From Kineosporia babensis (GTDB taxonomy: Bacteria; Actinomycetota; Actinomycetes; Actinomycetales; Kineosporiaceae): a stretch of 64,000 nucleotides of DNA. The position numbers were made by a program, and so were the translations under genes. Of the stretch, positions 15,525-23,945 are shown one piece after another. Numbering within the stretch: the stretch's first letter is position 1; each line of letters opens with the position of its first letter. The DNA is taken from the NCBI RefSeq assembly GCF_021129305.1, contig NZ_JAJOMB010000003.1, positions 434,001-498,000 of the forward strand, written 5' to 3'. A model generated the notes under the pieces. The model saw only the letters and a list, made by a program, of their open reading frames with translations, was not told where the DNA came from and did not search any database.

Positions 15525-16190
15525 ATGACTGAGGCCGCTTACGATCCGCGCGTCGACACCCTGATCCACTCGCAGCGGGTGGGCGAACTGATGGTCCAGC
15601 TAGTGCATGAGGTGCTGGACCGGTCGACCTGCCACGACCGCAGCAAGACTCTGCCGCCTGAGGTGGAGGTGTTCGATGTCGTAAGCCCGCGGCTGAAGAC
15701 GCTCACGTACGGGTCGGACGAGTACAAGGCGAGCCTCGCGGAGATGGGCGAGGCGCTCGCCCACCACTACGCCGAGAATGCTCACCACCCGGAGCATCAC
15801 CCGGACGGCGTGAACGGCATGACGCTGGTCGATCTCGTGGAGATGCTCTCGGACTGGAAGGCCGCGACCGAGCGCCACGACGACGGCGACCTCGTGAAGA
15901 GCCTGCGGATCCAGCAGGGCCGTTTCGCGATGACGTGGCAGCTGACGCAGATCCTCAGCAACACGGCCGCGCACTTCGGGTGGATCCCCGAACAGGCTCG
16001 TCGCGTCGAGCCTCCGCTCATGGACGCTGATCTGGCCGCGATCCACGACCGTGCCGTCACGGCCGGGCAGGCCGAACTTGAAGGCTGGGACCAAGACGAC
16101 CGCCTCAAGGCTTTCGACGAGTCCCAGCGGGACGTTGCCCCACTGCTGGAAGAGGTCAAGCGACTGCGCGCGGAACTGGCCGCACGATGA
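15525..16190 (+). CDS. DUF5662-like protein
   Basis: 221 aa from ATG 15525. HSQRVGELMVQLVHEVLDRS, CHDRSKTLPPE, LTYGSDEYKASLAEMGEALA, HHYAENAHHPEHHPDG and NGMTLVDLVEMLSDWKAATE match the DUF5662 family common in actinophages. Conserved His/Asp residues suggest a metal-binding HD-like helical fold. It is transcribed opposite to the surrounding late genes with its own nearly leaderless start, so it is a probable moron. Biochemical role unknown. Confidence 0.8.
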   Translation: MTEAAYDPRVDTLIHSQRVGELMVQLVHEVLDRSTCHDRSKTLPPEVEVFDVVSPRLKTLTYGSDEYKASLAEMGEALAHHYAENAHHPEHHPDGVNGMTLVDLVEMLSDWKAATERHDDGDLVKSLRIQQGRFAMTWQLTQILSNTAAHFGWIPEQARRVEPPLMDADLAAIHDRAVTAGQAELEGWDQDDRLKAFDESQRDVAPLLEEVKRLRAELAAR

Positions 16191-16495
16191 CGACGGCAAC
16201 GGACGCGAGTGTCGACGTCGACCTTGAGGCGCTGCTTGATGACGGCGACCGGGAGTGCGCTGTCGGGCGGACCAGTGTCGTGGTGTTCGGTTTCCAGCTG
16301 TTCAAGCGGGGCGCGTGCCAGCGTCCTGCCCACGCACTCGTCCGCGTTGTGTGCACAGCGGGCCATTCGGCGCGGGTTCCGGTCTGCAGGCAGCATCTGG
16401 ACGCGATGCGGCGGCACCCGCGAACCGAAGTCGGGTGCTTCACGTGCGACGCGGACGCTTCGTGGTCGGGCGGAGATGCTGGCGACAGGTTCTAG
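16187..16495 (+). CDS. Hypothetical zinc-knuckle-like protein
   Basis: 102 aa starting ATG 16187 overlapping the previous stop (ATGA), so co-translated with the DUF5662-like gene. Cys/His residues (CQRPAHALVRVVCTAGH, VCRQHLDAM, CFTCDAD) suggest a zinc-bound small domain. No family recognised. A strong terminator follows at 16546. Confidence 0.6.
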   Translation: MTTATDASVDVDLEALLDDGDRECAVGRTSVVVFGFQLFKRGACQRPAHALVRVVCTAGHSARVPVCRQHLDAMRRHPRTEVGCFTCDADASWSGGDAGDRF

Positions 16496-16545
16496 ACTGG
16501 CCGCAAGTGCTGGCCCGGGCCCGATGCCCCGGCGAGGCGCTTCCT

Positions 16546-16574
16546 GCCCCGGCTCGCTTCTACCGAGCCGGGGC
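16546..16574 (+). terminator. Terminator of the DUF5662 unit
   Basis: 11-bp perfect stem GCCCCGGCTCG / CGAGCCGGGGC with a 7-nt loop followed by TTTCGC on the plus strand, about 50 bases after the stop at 16495. Confidence 0.8.
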
Positions 16575-16678
16575 TTTCGCTATCCTGGCTGTGGCACTGC
16601 TGGCAGACCGGTGCGCCTACAGTCTGCTCGGCGATGGTCGTCATGCCGGTCGTGGTGCACCGCGGCGAACGACCAACC

Positions 16679-16713
16679 CCGCCCCGTCTGGACTGATCAA
16701 TCCGGCGGGGCGG
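16679..16713 (-). terminator. Terminator-like hairpin after tail fibre gene
   Basis: 8-bp GC stem CCGCCCCG / CGGGGCGG around a 19-nt loop that itself can pair (CCGGATTGATCAGTCCAG). It lies just past the stop of the minus-strand tail fibre gene at 16720. Confidence 0.55.
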
Positions 16714-16719
16714 ACCGCA

Positions 16720-19700
16720 TTACGGCTTGGGCGTGAGCGCGACGTCGGACATGCCGGCTGCGGCGCCGATGATGTTGTTCGTGTCGTAGACGACGTTCCC
16801 TTCGCCGAGGGAGACCATGAACCCGTATCCGGTGGCTGGTGCGGCGTTGCCGGTGTTGCCGTCGAAGATGTTGGCGCGGCCACTGCGGACGGCCGGGTGT
16901 GAGTTGCCGAGACCATCAACGTAGGGGCTGCGGAACTGGGCGGGGAAGTTGTCGATCTCGTGGACTTCGAACGCGTTAGTCATGATCACGTTCCCGGTGT
17001 TGCCTTCGACGACCCAGGATTCACCCTTGATATCCACCCAAGAATCGGCGAAGTTCGCGCCCTGGATCTCGGTCCCGTCGAAGGTGCAGCCGCGTAGGAC
17101 GCACCCGTAGGTTCCCTCTTTGGAGTCCATGCACTCGGCGGTGACGTTATGAATGTTGCAGTCGATGAACTGGTTCCCGACACACACGTCGGGGTAGCCG
17201 CGCATCGCTGCGGGGACACGCTGGACCGCGCCCCAGTTCGACTGTGCGGTACCGCAGTAGAGCCCTTCGCCGTATCGCTGGTCGATGCGGCCGGTGTGGT
17301 GGACGTGGCAGCGACGCACGATGCAGTAGCTGGTTTCGTTGCGGAGGTGGATGCCCTCATGGCCAATCTGGGACACTTCAAGGTCTTCGAGGACGCAGTT
17401 CAGGGACCGGTCGACCATGATGCCCTTCTGTGAGTTGCGGACCTGGAAGCCGCGAACATGCACGTAGTGGCAGTCGTCCAGGTGGAGCGGGTACCCCGTG
17501 TTCGACGGGGAACCGTTGTCGATGATGGACGTCGCCGAACCCTGAATCAGAATCGGATGAGCAGCCGTTCCCCGGAGCCCGGCCAGTTGAAGCTTGCCGC
17601 TGTAGACGGTGTCCGGTGCGAGGGAGATGACGTCGCCCTGGATCGCGATCGACGCAGCAGCTTGGAGTTCGAGAAGAGTCGTATAGGTACCGGTGGCGCC
17701 GGACCCGACCTGATCTGACGTGTCGACGGGAGGGTAGGCGAGGGCGATGCCCGCCCAGTTCTTCGGTGAGTCGACTTCCGCTTCGGGGACGATCGTGGCC
17801 GCCGTGGGCAGGATCCGGTACTGGGTGAAGAGCACGCGGGACGAGCCACCGACGGCACCGGATGCGCCGGCCGCCGTCCACCCGTCCCCTGCCTCGAAGT
17901 CGGGGATTTCGTCTCCGGCGGCCATGGCCCACGCGGCGAAGATGAGGTCCCCGTCGTAGGACGTGGTGACGGGCCCGGTGCTCAGTGCTGCGGTGGAGTT
18001 GGCTGTGCCGACGCCGATCCCGTCGACGCTGGTGGAGGGGAGGCCGGAGAAGACGTGGCCCTGGACGGCGGCGAGGTTGCGGGCGGTGGCGAAGGTGATG
18101 GTGATCGTCGACCCGGCCGGGAGCGCGTTGACGAGCAGGCTGCTGTAGATCATGACGGCGGTGGCGGTGCCGTTCGTGACCGGCGCCCCGTCCGCGCCGT
18201 ACACGTTCGCGGAAGAGTCGACGACGGCCATCGAGCCAGGGTTTCCGTTGCAGACGATCGCCAGGATGATGCTGTCGCCTGCCGCTGCCGCCTGCGTGGT
18301 GGTGAGGGTCAGCGTGTCCGACGACGACGTGAACGACGCCTGCCCAAGCGCGTGCTCGTACTGAGGCGGGTCGGGTGTCACCGGGGGCGCGATCGGCGTC
18401 ACGGGGGCGCTGGCGGTCGACTGCGGGCCCTCCCCGGCGCTGTTACGGGCGGCCACAGTGAAGGTCACCGCTACGCCCTCCGTGAGGCCCGTAACGAGGA
18501 TCGGCGAACTGCTCCCGGTCGCCTGCTGGCCAGTGGATGCCCGGACGACGTACTGGGTGATCGCGGCCCCGCCGTTGTCTGCCGGCGGGTTGAACGACAC
18601 CCCGGCCCGGCGCACTCCCGGCTGCGCAACCACGCTCGTCGGCGCCCCCGGTGGCTCGGCCGCTGGTGGTGTTGATCCTTCCAATGCGGTGACGCGGGCG
18701 GCGAGGTCGTCGATGCGTCCGTGCAGGATGCCGTCCTCGGCGGCGAGCTCTGCGTCAGCTTGGGTGAGGGCGTCGATGGCTGCAGCGTGCTCGGTGTCGG
18801 CCTGCTCGAGAGCCTGGACAGCGGCGGCGAGCTCGCCATCGGCTGCGGCCAGCGCTGCGAACCTGGGGTCGGCCCCTGATGCGACGGTGCCCGTGGTTGT
18901 GCCGACGGGGAGCCGGGCCACGTCGAACACCCCGGAGGCGATGTCTGCGGCGACGAGCATCACGTTCCCCGCCTTGCCCGCAACAGACGTGACGGCGCCG
19001 ACGGCCTGGACCTCAAGCCAGTCCGCCAGCACGGTGGGCGTATTGGAGCGGAGGATGTAGGTGCGCCCGTTGTCGGCGCGTACGGCGACGTCCCCGCGCT
19101 GGGCAGTAAGGGCGAGCATCTCGGCCTGGTTGGCGACGGGCCAGACGTCGGTGATGGCCAGCGGCGGGATCTGCGAGTTGGGGACGAGGCCGCCGACGAG
19201 GTCGGCTTTGGACGCCAGTAGCGCCAGATCGGCTTTCGTGGCCAGCGCAGACACGTCCGCCTTGCCAGCTAGCAGTCCGGGGATCGCGGTGATCCGCGAG
19301 TCGTTCCCCGCCGTCGCTGTGCCCGCGGTGGTGCCGTAGACGACGGCGAGGGCCCGGGACGTGGTCAGGTCTCCCCCGCCAGCAAGTCCGGTCCCGGCGG
19401 TGATGCTGGTGGTCTTGTCGGCCTTCACCGCCAGTGCCGCTGCTAGTTCCCCGGGCGACACTCCACCGCCGCCGCCACCGCCCCCGGTGCTCTTCGGGTC
19501 CGCCGTCAACGCGAGCCTGGTCCCGGAGTGCCCGTGGTCCGCCCACACTGTTGACGGCCCGTTGTCCGGCCCAGCAAAGGCCGGGATCATCCCGTCCGCA
19601 TCGGACGTCAGGACCCCGTTCAGGACCGCGGCGACCGGCACCCCAGCCTCGTCGACCAACTGCAGGTCCAGCAGCCGCACACCGCCATGACGAGCCGACC

Positions 19701-19788
19701 AGATACGCACCGGGACGTTCGCCACCGGGAAGCCGTAGGTGTTCGCGACCAGGGAATCGTTCGTGGGCCAGTAGACCGGTCTCGCCAT
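16720..19788 (-). CDS. Tail fibre / spike with Fn3 and C-terminal beta-helix
   Basis: 1022 aa from ATG 19788 (SD AAGGAA). N-terminal ~100 residues (MARPVYWPTNDSLVANTYGF, DGMIPAFAGPDNGPSTVWADHG) are an anchor domain shared with the protein at 34195-34800. A Gly run, helical repeats with KADLALLASKADLV and a coiled coil (QALEQADTEHAAAIDALTQA) follow. Then come an Fn3 domain (residues ~375-465) and a lectin-like sandwich. The last ~300 residues form a right-handed parallel beta-helix (YVHVRGFQVRNSQKGIMVDR, VLEDLEVSQIGHEGIHLRNE), as in glycan-degrading spikes. Likely receptor binding or surface glycan processing. Confidence 0.85.
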   Translation of the reverse strand: MARPVYWPTNDSLVANTYGFPVANVPVRIWSARHGGVRLLDLQLVDEAGVPVAAVLNGVLTSDADGMIPAFAGPDNGPSTVWADHGHSGTRLALTADPKSTGGGGGGGGVSPGELAAALAVKADKTTSITAGTGLAGGGDLTTSRALAVVYGTTAGTATAGNDSRITAIPGLLAGKADVSALATKADLALLASKADLVGGLVPNSQIPPLAITDVWPVANQAEMLALTAQRGDVAVRADNGRTYILRSNTPTVLADWLEVQAVGAVTSVAGKAGNVMLVAADIASGVFDVARLPVGTTTGTVASGADPRFAALAAADGELAAAVQALEQADTEHAAAIDALTQADAELAAEDGILHGRIDDLAARVTALEGSTPPAAEPPGAPTSVVAQPGVRRAGVSFNPPADNGGAAITQYVVRASTGQQATGSSSPILVTGLTEGVAVTFTVAARNSAGEGPQSTASAPVTPIAPPVTPDPPQYEHALGQASFTSSSDTLTLTTTQAAAAGDSIILAIVCNGNPGSMAVVDSSANVYGADGAPVTNGTATAVMIYSSLLVNALPAGSTITITFATARNLAAVQGHVFSGLPSTSVDGIGVGTANSTAALSTGPVTTSYDGDLIFAAWAMAAGDEIPDFEAGDGWTAAGASGAVGGSSRVLFTQYRILPTAATIVPEAEVDSPKNWAGIALAYPPVDTSDQVGSGATGTYTTLLELQAAASIAIQGDVISLAPDTVYSGKLQLAGLRGTAAHPILIQGSATSIIDNGSPSNTGYPLHLDDCHYVHVRGFQVRNSQKGIMVDRSLNCVLEDLEVSQIGHEGIHLRNETSYCIVRRCHVHHTGRIDQRYGEGLYCGTAQSNWGAVQRVPAAMRGYPDVCVGNQFIDCNIHNVTAECMDSKEGTYGCVLRGCTFDGTEIQGANFADSWVDIKGESWVVEGNTGNVIMTNAFEVHEIDNFPAQFRSPYVDGLGNSHPAVRSGRANIFDGNTGNAAPATGYGFMVSLGEGNVVYDTNNIIGAAAGMSDVALTPKP

Positions 19789-19814
19789 CGGGGGTTCCTT
19801 CAGCCGCAGGGTTC

Positions 19815-19835
19815 CCCAACCCGACAACGATTATG
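19815..19835 (-). promoter_or_regulatory. Late promoter/leader element, copy 5 (tail fibre)
   Basis: CATAAT, 7 nt, GGGTTGGG on the minus strand, 27 bases before the fibre start and just after a long hairpin at 19845-19888. The -10 hexamer is among the best matches to TANNAT. Confidence 0.7.
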
Positions 19836-19844
19836 CCCGGATGC

Positions 19845-19888
19845 CCCGGGGTGCGGGTCAGCCTGCAGCCCAAGTCCCGCACCCCGGG
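19845..19888. terminator. Long hairpin upstream of late promoter copy 5
   Basis: 13-bp perfect stem CCCGGGGTGCGGG / CCCGCACCCCGGG with an 18-nt loop. It insulates the tail fibre promoter from upstream transcription, or ends transcripts entering from either side. Confidence 0.65.
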
Positions 19889-20056
19889 ATCGCCTCGAAT
19901 CCCCGCATGGCCTCGCTTCCCCATAGGGGCCGATCGCCCTTGCGCCCGGCCCCTATCGAGGCGGTCAGTCCAAGCGGGTTCACGGCAGGCCATGCGATGA
20001 GCCACGGTCAGGATAGCGGTCGACCTGTAGAATGACCTCGGGGTAGAAATACAGAT

Positions 20057-20085
20057 GCCCGCGAAGGTTTGGGGCCTTCGCGGGC
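20057..20085 (+). other. Leader hairpin before HTH gene
   Basis: 11-bp perfect stem GCCCGCGAAGG / CCTTCGCGGGC with loop TTTGGGG, between a TAGAAT hexamer (about 20034-20039) and the GTG at 20171. It could be an attenuator in the leader of the plus-strand HTH gene, or a terminator. No open leader peptide was seen. Confidence 0.5.
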
Positions 20086-20170
20086 GACAGCAACACCCAT
20101 CGCCGTCTAAGGACCTGGGATCGCTGCGGAACCATCTTCGCATGCGCGCCAGGGTCCGGATAGGACCACC

Positions 20171-20959
20171 GTGCCAATCGTTCGCAGCCCGCGTCCCGAG
20201 AGCGGATTCCTGACCCTCAGGAACGAGATCGTCCGGGACGAGAACCTCTCCTACCGCGCCTCGGGCGTCCTGCATGACATCCTCAGCCGCCCAGACAACT
20301 GGCGCACCGACGCGGTCACGCTCGCCCGGCAGCGACCCAAGCACGAGGGTCGCGACGCCATTCGCAAGGCCCTCGCCGAGCTTGAAGAGGCTGGCTACAT
20401 CACCCGCCGGAAGGTCCGCGACGAACGCGGGCGCTGGACCACCGAGAGCCTTGTCCACGAGACGCCAGTGCCGCGCGAGTCCGTTTCCGCAGGTCAGAAC
20501 CAGAACGGAAAACCAGGCGTCGGTGGACCAGTCGTCGAGGATTCAGGCTCTATAAGAACGACCGAGACGAACTACCGAGAAGAAGTTGGTCATCCCCATG
20601 ACTTTGGTCAGACCGCTGACTCTGGACCTCGCGTCAGTCGGACGGCCCCACGGCCGAAAAACGAAGACCGGGTCGCGCCAACCGTCGCTGACGTTCCTCG
20701 CCAGCGAGGCAAGCGCAAGGGACTGACCGAAGCCGAGTACCAGGCTTCATGGCGGCGCTTCTCAGCCATGGACCTAGGCGACCTGGAAGACGACCGAGAG
20801 ATTCGCGGAGCCGCCTTCCTTGAGTTGTTCCACGACCACGGCGTCTACGAGCCGGACAGGTGGGCTCAGGCCAAGATGGACGATGGGACCTGGGATGGCT
20901 TCTGTGCCCGCGTCGGCCTCGGGGAACACCGAACGCCCTCGTTCAACGAACCCGTCTGA
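20171..20959 (+). CDS. Winged-helix replication-initiator-like protein (moron copy)
   Basis: 262 aa from GTG 20171. Residues ~10-95 form a helix-turn-helix domain (LRNEIVRDENLSYRASGVLH, DAVTLARQRPKHEGRDAIRK, LEEAGYITRRKVRDERGRW) strongly resembling the N-terminus of the gene at 52159-53199. A polar linker and a C-terminal helical part (LTEAEYQASWRRFSAMDLGD, WAQAKMDDGTWDGFCARVG) follow. Such proteins act as plasmid or phage replication initiators or their regulators. It lies alone on the plus strand between two tail fibre loci. Confidence 0.65.
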   Translation: MPIVRSPRPESGFLTLRNEIVRDENLSYRASGVLHDILSRPDNWRTDAVTLARQRPKHEGRDAIRKALAELEEAGYITRRKVRDERGRWTTESLVHETPVPRESVSAGQNQNGKPGVGGPVVEDSGSIRTTETNYREEVGHPHDFGQTADSGPRVSRTAPRPKNEDRVAPTVADVPRQRGKRKGLTEAEYQASWRRFSAMDLGDLEDDREIRGAAFLELFHDHGVYEPDRWAQAKMDDGTWDGFCARVGLGEHRTPSFNEPV

Positions 20960-20964
20960 GTTAA

Positions 20965-21049
20965 GGCCCGGAGGCTCGACGCGTGTGCGCCTTCTCAGCC
21001 CCTGCGGGGCATCGCCTCCGGGCCAGTGCGACGGCGGGCCCGTCCCGCC
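20965..21049. terminator. Nested inverted repeats between converging genes
   Basis: GGCCCGGAGGC at 20965-20975 is the exact reverse complement of 21014-21024, with an inner GCCCC/GGGGC stem, followed by GGCGGG/CCCGCC (21033-21049). They sit between the stop of the plus-strand HTH gene and the end of the minus-strand operon at 21113, so they suit bidirectional termination. Confidence 0.65.
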
Positions 21050-21112
21050 GGTAAGAGAGGGATCCCCCAGTAGAAGCTGGGTACGAAAACCGTCGCAGGT
21101 CGAGTGTAGGCG

Positions 21113-21277
21113 CTACTCCCGGATGTTGAGGATGGCGAAGATTCCGGCCGCCGTTGGCAGCGCGACCGTCAGTGGAGAGTTGTCGTACTTGGCCACGCCA
21201 ATCAAGGTCAGCGCCACGAGCACAATCGACGCGAAGAGTACGGCTGCCTGCACCAGGTCGATCCGGCTTCGCTCCAT
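21113..21277 (-). CDS. Small two-helix membrane protein
   Basis: 54 aa from ATG 21277 overlapping the upstream stop (TGATG). IDLVQAAVLFASIVLVALTL and SPLTVALPTAAGIFAILN are two probable membrane helices. Last gene of the operon starting at 23752. Unknown function; size and topology would fit a membrane-acting regulator, but nothing proves a lysis role. Confidence 0.6.
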   Translation of the reverse strand: MERSRIDLVQAAVLFASIVLVALTLIGVAKYDNSPLTVALPTAAGIFAILNIRE

Positions 21278-21543
21278 CAGCCCATCCCCTCGCAACTGTG
21301 GTCCCGCCTCTCGTGCCCCTTGCCCAACTGGCACCGGTGGATCGCTTCGGGATTGCAGTGCTCGCACATCTCCGGGCAGGGATCGGCGATGTCAGCTGTC
21401 GTGTAGTCGGTCTGGTCCGTGAAGACGAAACCGCCATCAGGCCAACGCTGGGGCTCCTCCCACTGCTCCGGGTGCATGACCCGGATGTGGTCGAGGATCT
21501 CGTCGTCGAGCGGCGTCTCGGGGCACAGGTTGCAGGTGGCCAT
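21277..21543 (-). CDS. Zinc-finger-like small protein
   Basis: 88 aa from ATG 21543 with overlap to the previous stop. MATCNLCPETPLDDEILDHI and RVMHPEQW give a C2H2-like CxxC...HxxxxH arrangement. A second cluster (CPEMCEHCNPEAIHRC, KGHERRDHSCEG) is also metal-binding in appearance. Such proteins are frequent in actinophage small-gene operons. Role unknown. Confidence 0.65.
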   Translation of the reverse strand: MATCNLCPETPLDDEILDHIRVMHPEQWEEPQRWPDGGFVFTDQTDYTTADIADPCPEMCEHCNPEAIHRCQLGKGHERRDHSCEGMG

Positions 21544-21908
21544 CAGTCGATCTCCTTCGCGGCTGGCTTGAATCGGATCTGTACCCGCAGCGTCGCGCTC
21601 CACGGGTCGCCCCGGTTGGTGTCGAGCACGTAGTCCACGCCCTCAACCTGGTCGAGGAGGCCGAGCCTTTCCAGCTCGCGGAGCTTCTGCTCAACCCGCT
21701 GGGCCAGTTCGATCCGGTCTTGCTGGATTCGCTCGCTGAGCGCACGGCCGATGTCAGGCGTTGGCCGGGCGGACGGTGACGGCGCCTCGTAGCCCTCCGG
21801 GAACTTCAAGGGCGGAATCGCCTGCGCGCCACGCAACGGCACGTAGGACTCGGGGTAGAGCGGCACGTCCCTCCACCCGAAGACCTGGGCGTTGTCGTAG
21901 GCGGTCAC
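21543..21908 (-). CDS. Hypothetical protein, 121 aa
   Basis: GTG 21908 is preceded by GGAGG at 7-base spacing. N-terminal proline-rich region (WRDVPLYPESYVPLRGAQAI), helical middle (RIQQDRIELAQRVEQKLREL) and C-terminal beta strands (YVLDTNRGDPWSATLRVQIR). No family recognised. Co-transcribed within the 23.8-21.1 kb operon. Confidence 0.55.
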   Translation of the reverse strand: MTAYDNAQVFGWRDVPLYPESYVPLRGAQAIPPLKFPEGYEAPSPSARPTPDIGRALSERIQQDRIELAQRVEQKLRELERLGLLDQVEGVDYVLDTNRGDPWSATLRVQIRFKPAAKEID

Positions 21909-21944
21909 TTGACCGCCTCCAGCCCGATCCACGTCACTAGCCGT

Positions 21945-22268
21945 TCAGGACCCATGTCGTTTCCTCGCTCGTCGTTCCACGTGCCGCTGCTGGGTGGCGA
22001 TCCGCCGGCGTCTTGCCTGCCATGCCCGCCAGTGCTTGACGCCCGCGAAGACGGCCCACAACTGTTCCTGGTTCCGTATCTCGCGGCGGGTCTTCGGTGG
22101 CTCTAGCTCGACCGTGAACGCGTACTCGCGGGCGAAGCTGAACGGCTCCCACGCCACCATCGGCTCCACGGGCTCGAACGCGAAGTCCGTGCAGAAGCCG
22201 ACGGGTACCCATTTCGGCGACGGCGGTGGCTGCGTACCCAACGGGGCGACGTAGACGCGGCCGTTCAC
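21945..22268 (-). CDS. Hypothetical protein, 107 aa
   Basis: GTG 22268 overlaps the previous stop (GTGA). N-terminal part VYVAPLGTQPPPSPKWVPVG is beta-rich, and the C-terminal third is very basic (HWRAWQARRRRIATQQRHVE), suggesting nucleic acid or membrane surface contact. Family unknown. Confidence 0.55.
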   Translation of the reverse strand: MNGRVYVAPLGTQPPPSPKWVPVGFCTDFAFEPVEPMVAWEPFSFAREYAFTVELEPPKTRREIRNQEQLWAVFAGVKHWRAWQARRRRIATQQRHVERRARKRHGS

Positions 22269-22570
22269 AGCACCCATTCTTCTCGCCAGCCTTCGCGGGT
22301 CTTCTTGTACGGCAACGCCATCGCTGCCACGACGAACCGGAGGGCCTGTAGTTGGGAGTCGCAGTTTTCCCTGTATAGGGCCGATCCGTTGGAGTTCTCG
22401 AACATGTCCAGCGTCTGATGACAGAGACCCAGGATGGTGCGCTTGCTGGCCCATTCGGCAAGGGCACGTTCGGGGTCCTGGGCCTGTTCGACGGCGAGGC
22501 GGTCAACGGCGATCTGCACCTGCATCCAGTCGGCCAGCTCGTTCGCGCGGGACCAGCGGTCGGGGCTCAT
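22265..22570 (-). CDS. Hypothetical helical protein, 101 aa
   Basis: ATG 22570 overlaps the DUF6221-like stop. In-frame GTG codons up to 22582 are alternative starts. Helical throughout (ANELADWMQVQIAVDRLAVE, QTLDMFENSNGSALYRENCD) and ends KKTREGWREEWVL. The C-terminal REGWREEW resembles the end of DUF6221 proteins encoded next to it, so it may be a related small-domain protein. Confidence 0.55.
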   Translation of the reverse strand: MSPDRWSRANELADWMQVQIAVDRLAVEQAQDPERALAEWASKRTILGLCHQTLDMFENSNGSALYRENCDSQLQALRFVVAAMALPYKKTREGWREEWVL

Positions 22571-23127
22571 CACCGCCACCACTCCTTACGGAATCCCGGG
22601 CGGCTCCGGTACGGCTGGGCGAGAATAAGGAGGGTCCGGCAAGGGGTTTCCGTTTCGAAGCACGTGATGCACTCGCGTCTGCCCCGGGAGTTCGATCGAG
22701 CAGTGGCCCGATGTAGGTCCAACAACTCACGCTTCGCCGCGATCTCGGCCAGGACGCGGGCGGGATCCCAGGCGACGATGTGGGCCGCGTGGACCGACTT
22801 CATCTCATCCTCGCCGTGGATGATGAACTCGGGGAGAGGCCCGACTGACGTAGTTGGAACCTCCTCGACGCTGCGCAAAGATACGCTCCGCGCCCAACTG
22901 CTGCTGTCGTCGAAGTTCAGGTATTCAAGGCCGAAGTCGACCGAGAGAGGCTCATCGCTGCCATTGTCCTCCCAGTGCCAATGGGCTCCAGTGAGCTCGC
23001 CGCGGACCCGCCCGGCCTCTTTCGCTAAAAGCTCGTCCTGATCGAGACACTCGCGCAGCCACTCAACGAGGCTTGGGTTCTCGCCCGCAGATTCCAAGTT
23101 TCGCGGGGCAGAGTTGGGATCGGTCAT
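22570..23127 (-). CDS. DUF6221-like protein
   Basis: 185 aa from ATG 23127. LVEWLRECLDQDELLAKEAG, HIVAWDPARVLAEIAAKREL, LDLHRATARSN, a CITCFETETPCRTLLILAQP motif and GFRKEWWR at the end match the DUF6221 family, which is abundant in Streptomyces and its phages. The conserved Cys residues suggest metal binding. The family has no defined biochemical role. Strong support for an actinomycete host. Confidence 0.8.
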   Translation of the reverse strand: MTDPNSAPRNLESAGENPSLVEWLRECLDQDELLAKEAGRVRGELTGAHWHWEDNGSDEPLSVDFGLEYLNFDDSSSWARSVSLRSVEEVPTTSVGPLPEFIIHGEDEMKSVHAAHIVAWDPARVLAEIAAKRELLDLHRATARSNSRGRRECITCFETETPCRTLLILAQPYRSRPGFRKEWWR

Positions 23128-23495
23128 AGCCGCAGCCCGCTTTCGGGGTCGAGCCAGATGGCGGGAGCCTGCACGGCGCCGCAGTCCGGGCAGGTTGGCG
23201 GTGCGTTGGACTCGATCCGCATGGTCGGGTGCGGGCAGGCGCGCATCCTGTCGACGTCGTCGTTGGGGATCGCGGTCGGCTCTTCGATCGAGTCGCGGGC
23301 GATGACATGGGAGACGGCCAGAGTGCCTCCGGGAAGGTGCGGCCAGAGGCGAAGCGTCATGCCCTCGACATCGCTCGGTACGCCATCGGTGATCGACAGC
23401 TCGGGCAGGGCGCACCCAGACGCGTGAATGGTTCGGGCTGGCTTCCCGAGCGTCCTAATCTCGATCGTCACCGTTGTCCGCGGGTTGTCGCTCAC
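23124..23495 (-). CDS. Hypothetical protein with C-terminal zinc ribbon
   Basis: 123 aa from ATG 23495. The N-terminal 80 residues are beta-rich (TTVTIEIRTLGKPARTIHAS). The C-terminus has CPHPTMRIESNAPPTCPDCG, a zinc-ribbon-like arrangement. Joined to the DUF6221-like gene by ATGA overlap. Unknown function. Confidence 0.6.
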   Translation of the reverse strand: MSDNPRTTVTIEIRTLGKPARTIHASGCALPELSITDGVPSDVEGMTLRLWPHLPGGTLAVSHVIARDSIEEPTAIPNDDVDRMRACPHPTMRIESNAPPTCPDCGAVQAPAIWLDPESGLRL

Positions 23496-23752
23496 GGCAC
23501 GTACCCTTCGCCCGGCGCCTCAGCGTACTCGTCCGCGTAGCTCAGTCCCGCCGTGTATCGCCGTCGAGCGAACTCGACCTTCTCGGCGGGAGTCATGTCC
23601 GACGGGCCGATCGTGGCGAGAAGCCACACCATCCCATACAGCTCTTCGACGGCTTCCCAGACGTCGCCGCCGTTCTCGAGCATTCCCCTGAGCGCTTGTG
23701 GGTCCAGGAGTCGCCCGTCGTCGTCCACGCAATGCTTGTAGCTGCCAGCCAT
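23492..23752 (-). CDS. Hypothetical protein, first gene of 23.8-21.1 kb operon
   Basis: 86 aa from ATG 23752, directly following a late promoter/leader element whose GGGGGTTGGA may double as SD. MAGSYKHCVDDDGRLLDPQA, NGGDVWEAVEELYGMVWLLA, TPAEKVEFARRRYTAGLSYA. A longer frame upstream is open but would run through the promoter element. Family unknown. Confidence 0.65.
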   Translation of the reverse strand: MAGSYKHCVDDDGRLLDPQALRGMLENGGDVWEAVEELYGMVWLLATIGPSDMTPAEKVEFARRRYTAGLSYADEYAEAPGEGYVP

Positions 23753-23773
23753 TCCAACCCCCAGTTGATTGAT
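23753..23773 (-). promoter_or_regulatory. Late promoter/leader element, copy 6
   Basis: ATCAAT, 7 nt, GGGTTGGA, with the ATG of the first operon gene immediately following. If transcription starts at the GGG, this mRNA is almost leaderless. Confidence 0.65.
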
Positions 23774-23805
23774 GGCATCCATCATTCCACCATCTGGGCA
23801 AAGGT

Positions 23806-23855
23806 GAGGGCGGCGATCTGGAATCTCCAGCAGTTCGACCCAGATCGCCGCCCTC
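23806..23855. terminator. 16-bp stem terminator hairpin
   Basis: GAGGGCGGCGATCTGG / CCAGATCGCCGCCCTC, perfect 16-bp stem with an 18-nt loop, between the tailspike stop (23946) and late promoter copy 6. It ends the tailspike transcript. Confidence 0.8.
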
Positions 23856-23945
23856 GACCGGCATCCCCACACAGGATGGGGCCACTCTACGACAAGTGCG
23901 GGCCGTGGCTCGTCAGCTCACGAAGCGACGACCCGCACATGGAGG

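Noticed and set aside
16673-16680. GGGGTTGGT on the minus strand after the tail fibre
   Set aside because: Part of a terminator stem, with no -10 at 7 nt and no minus-strand gene following.
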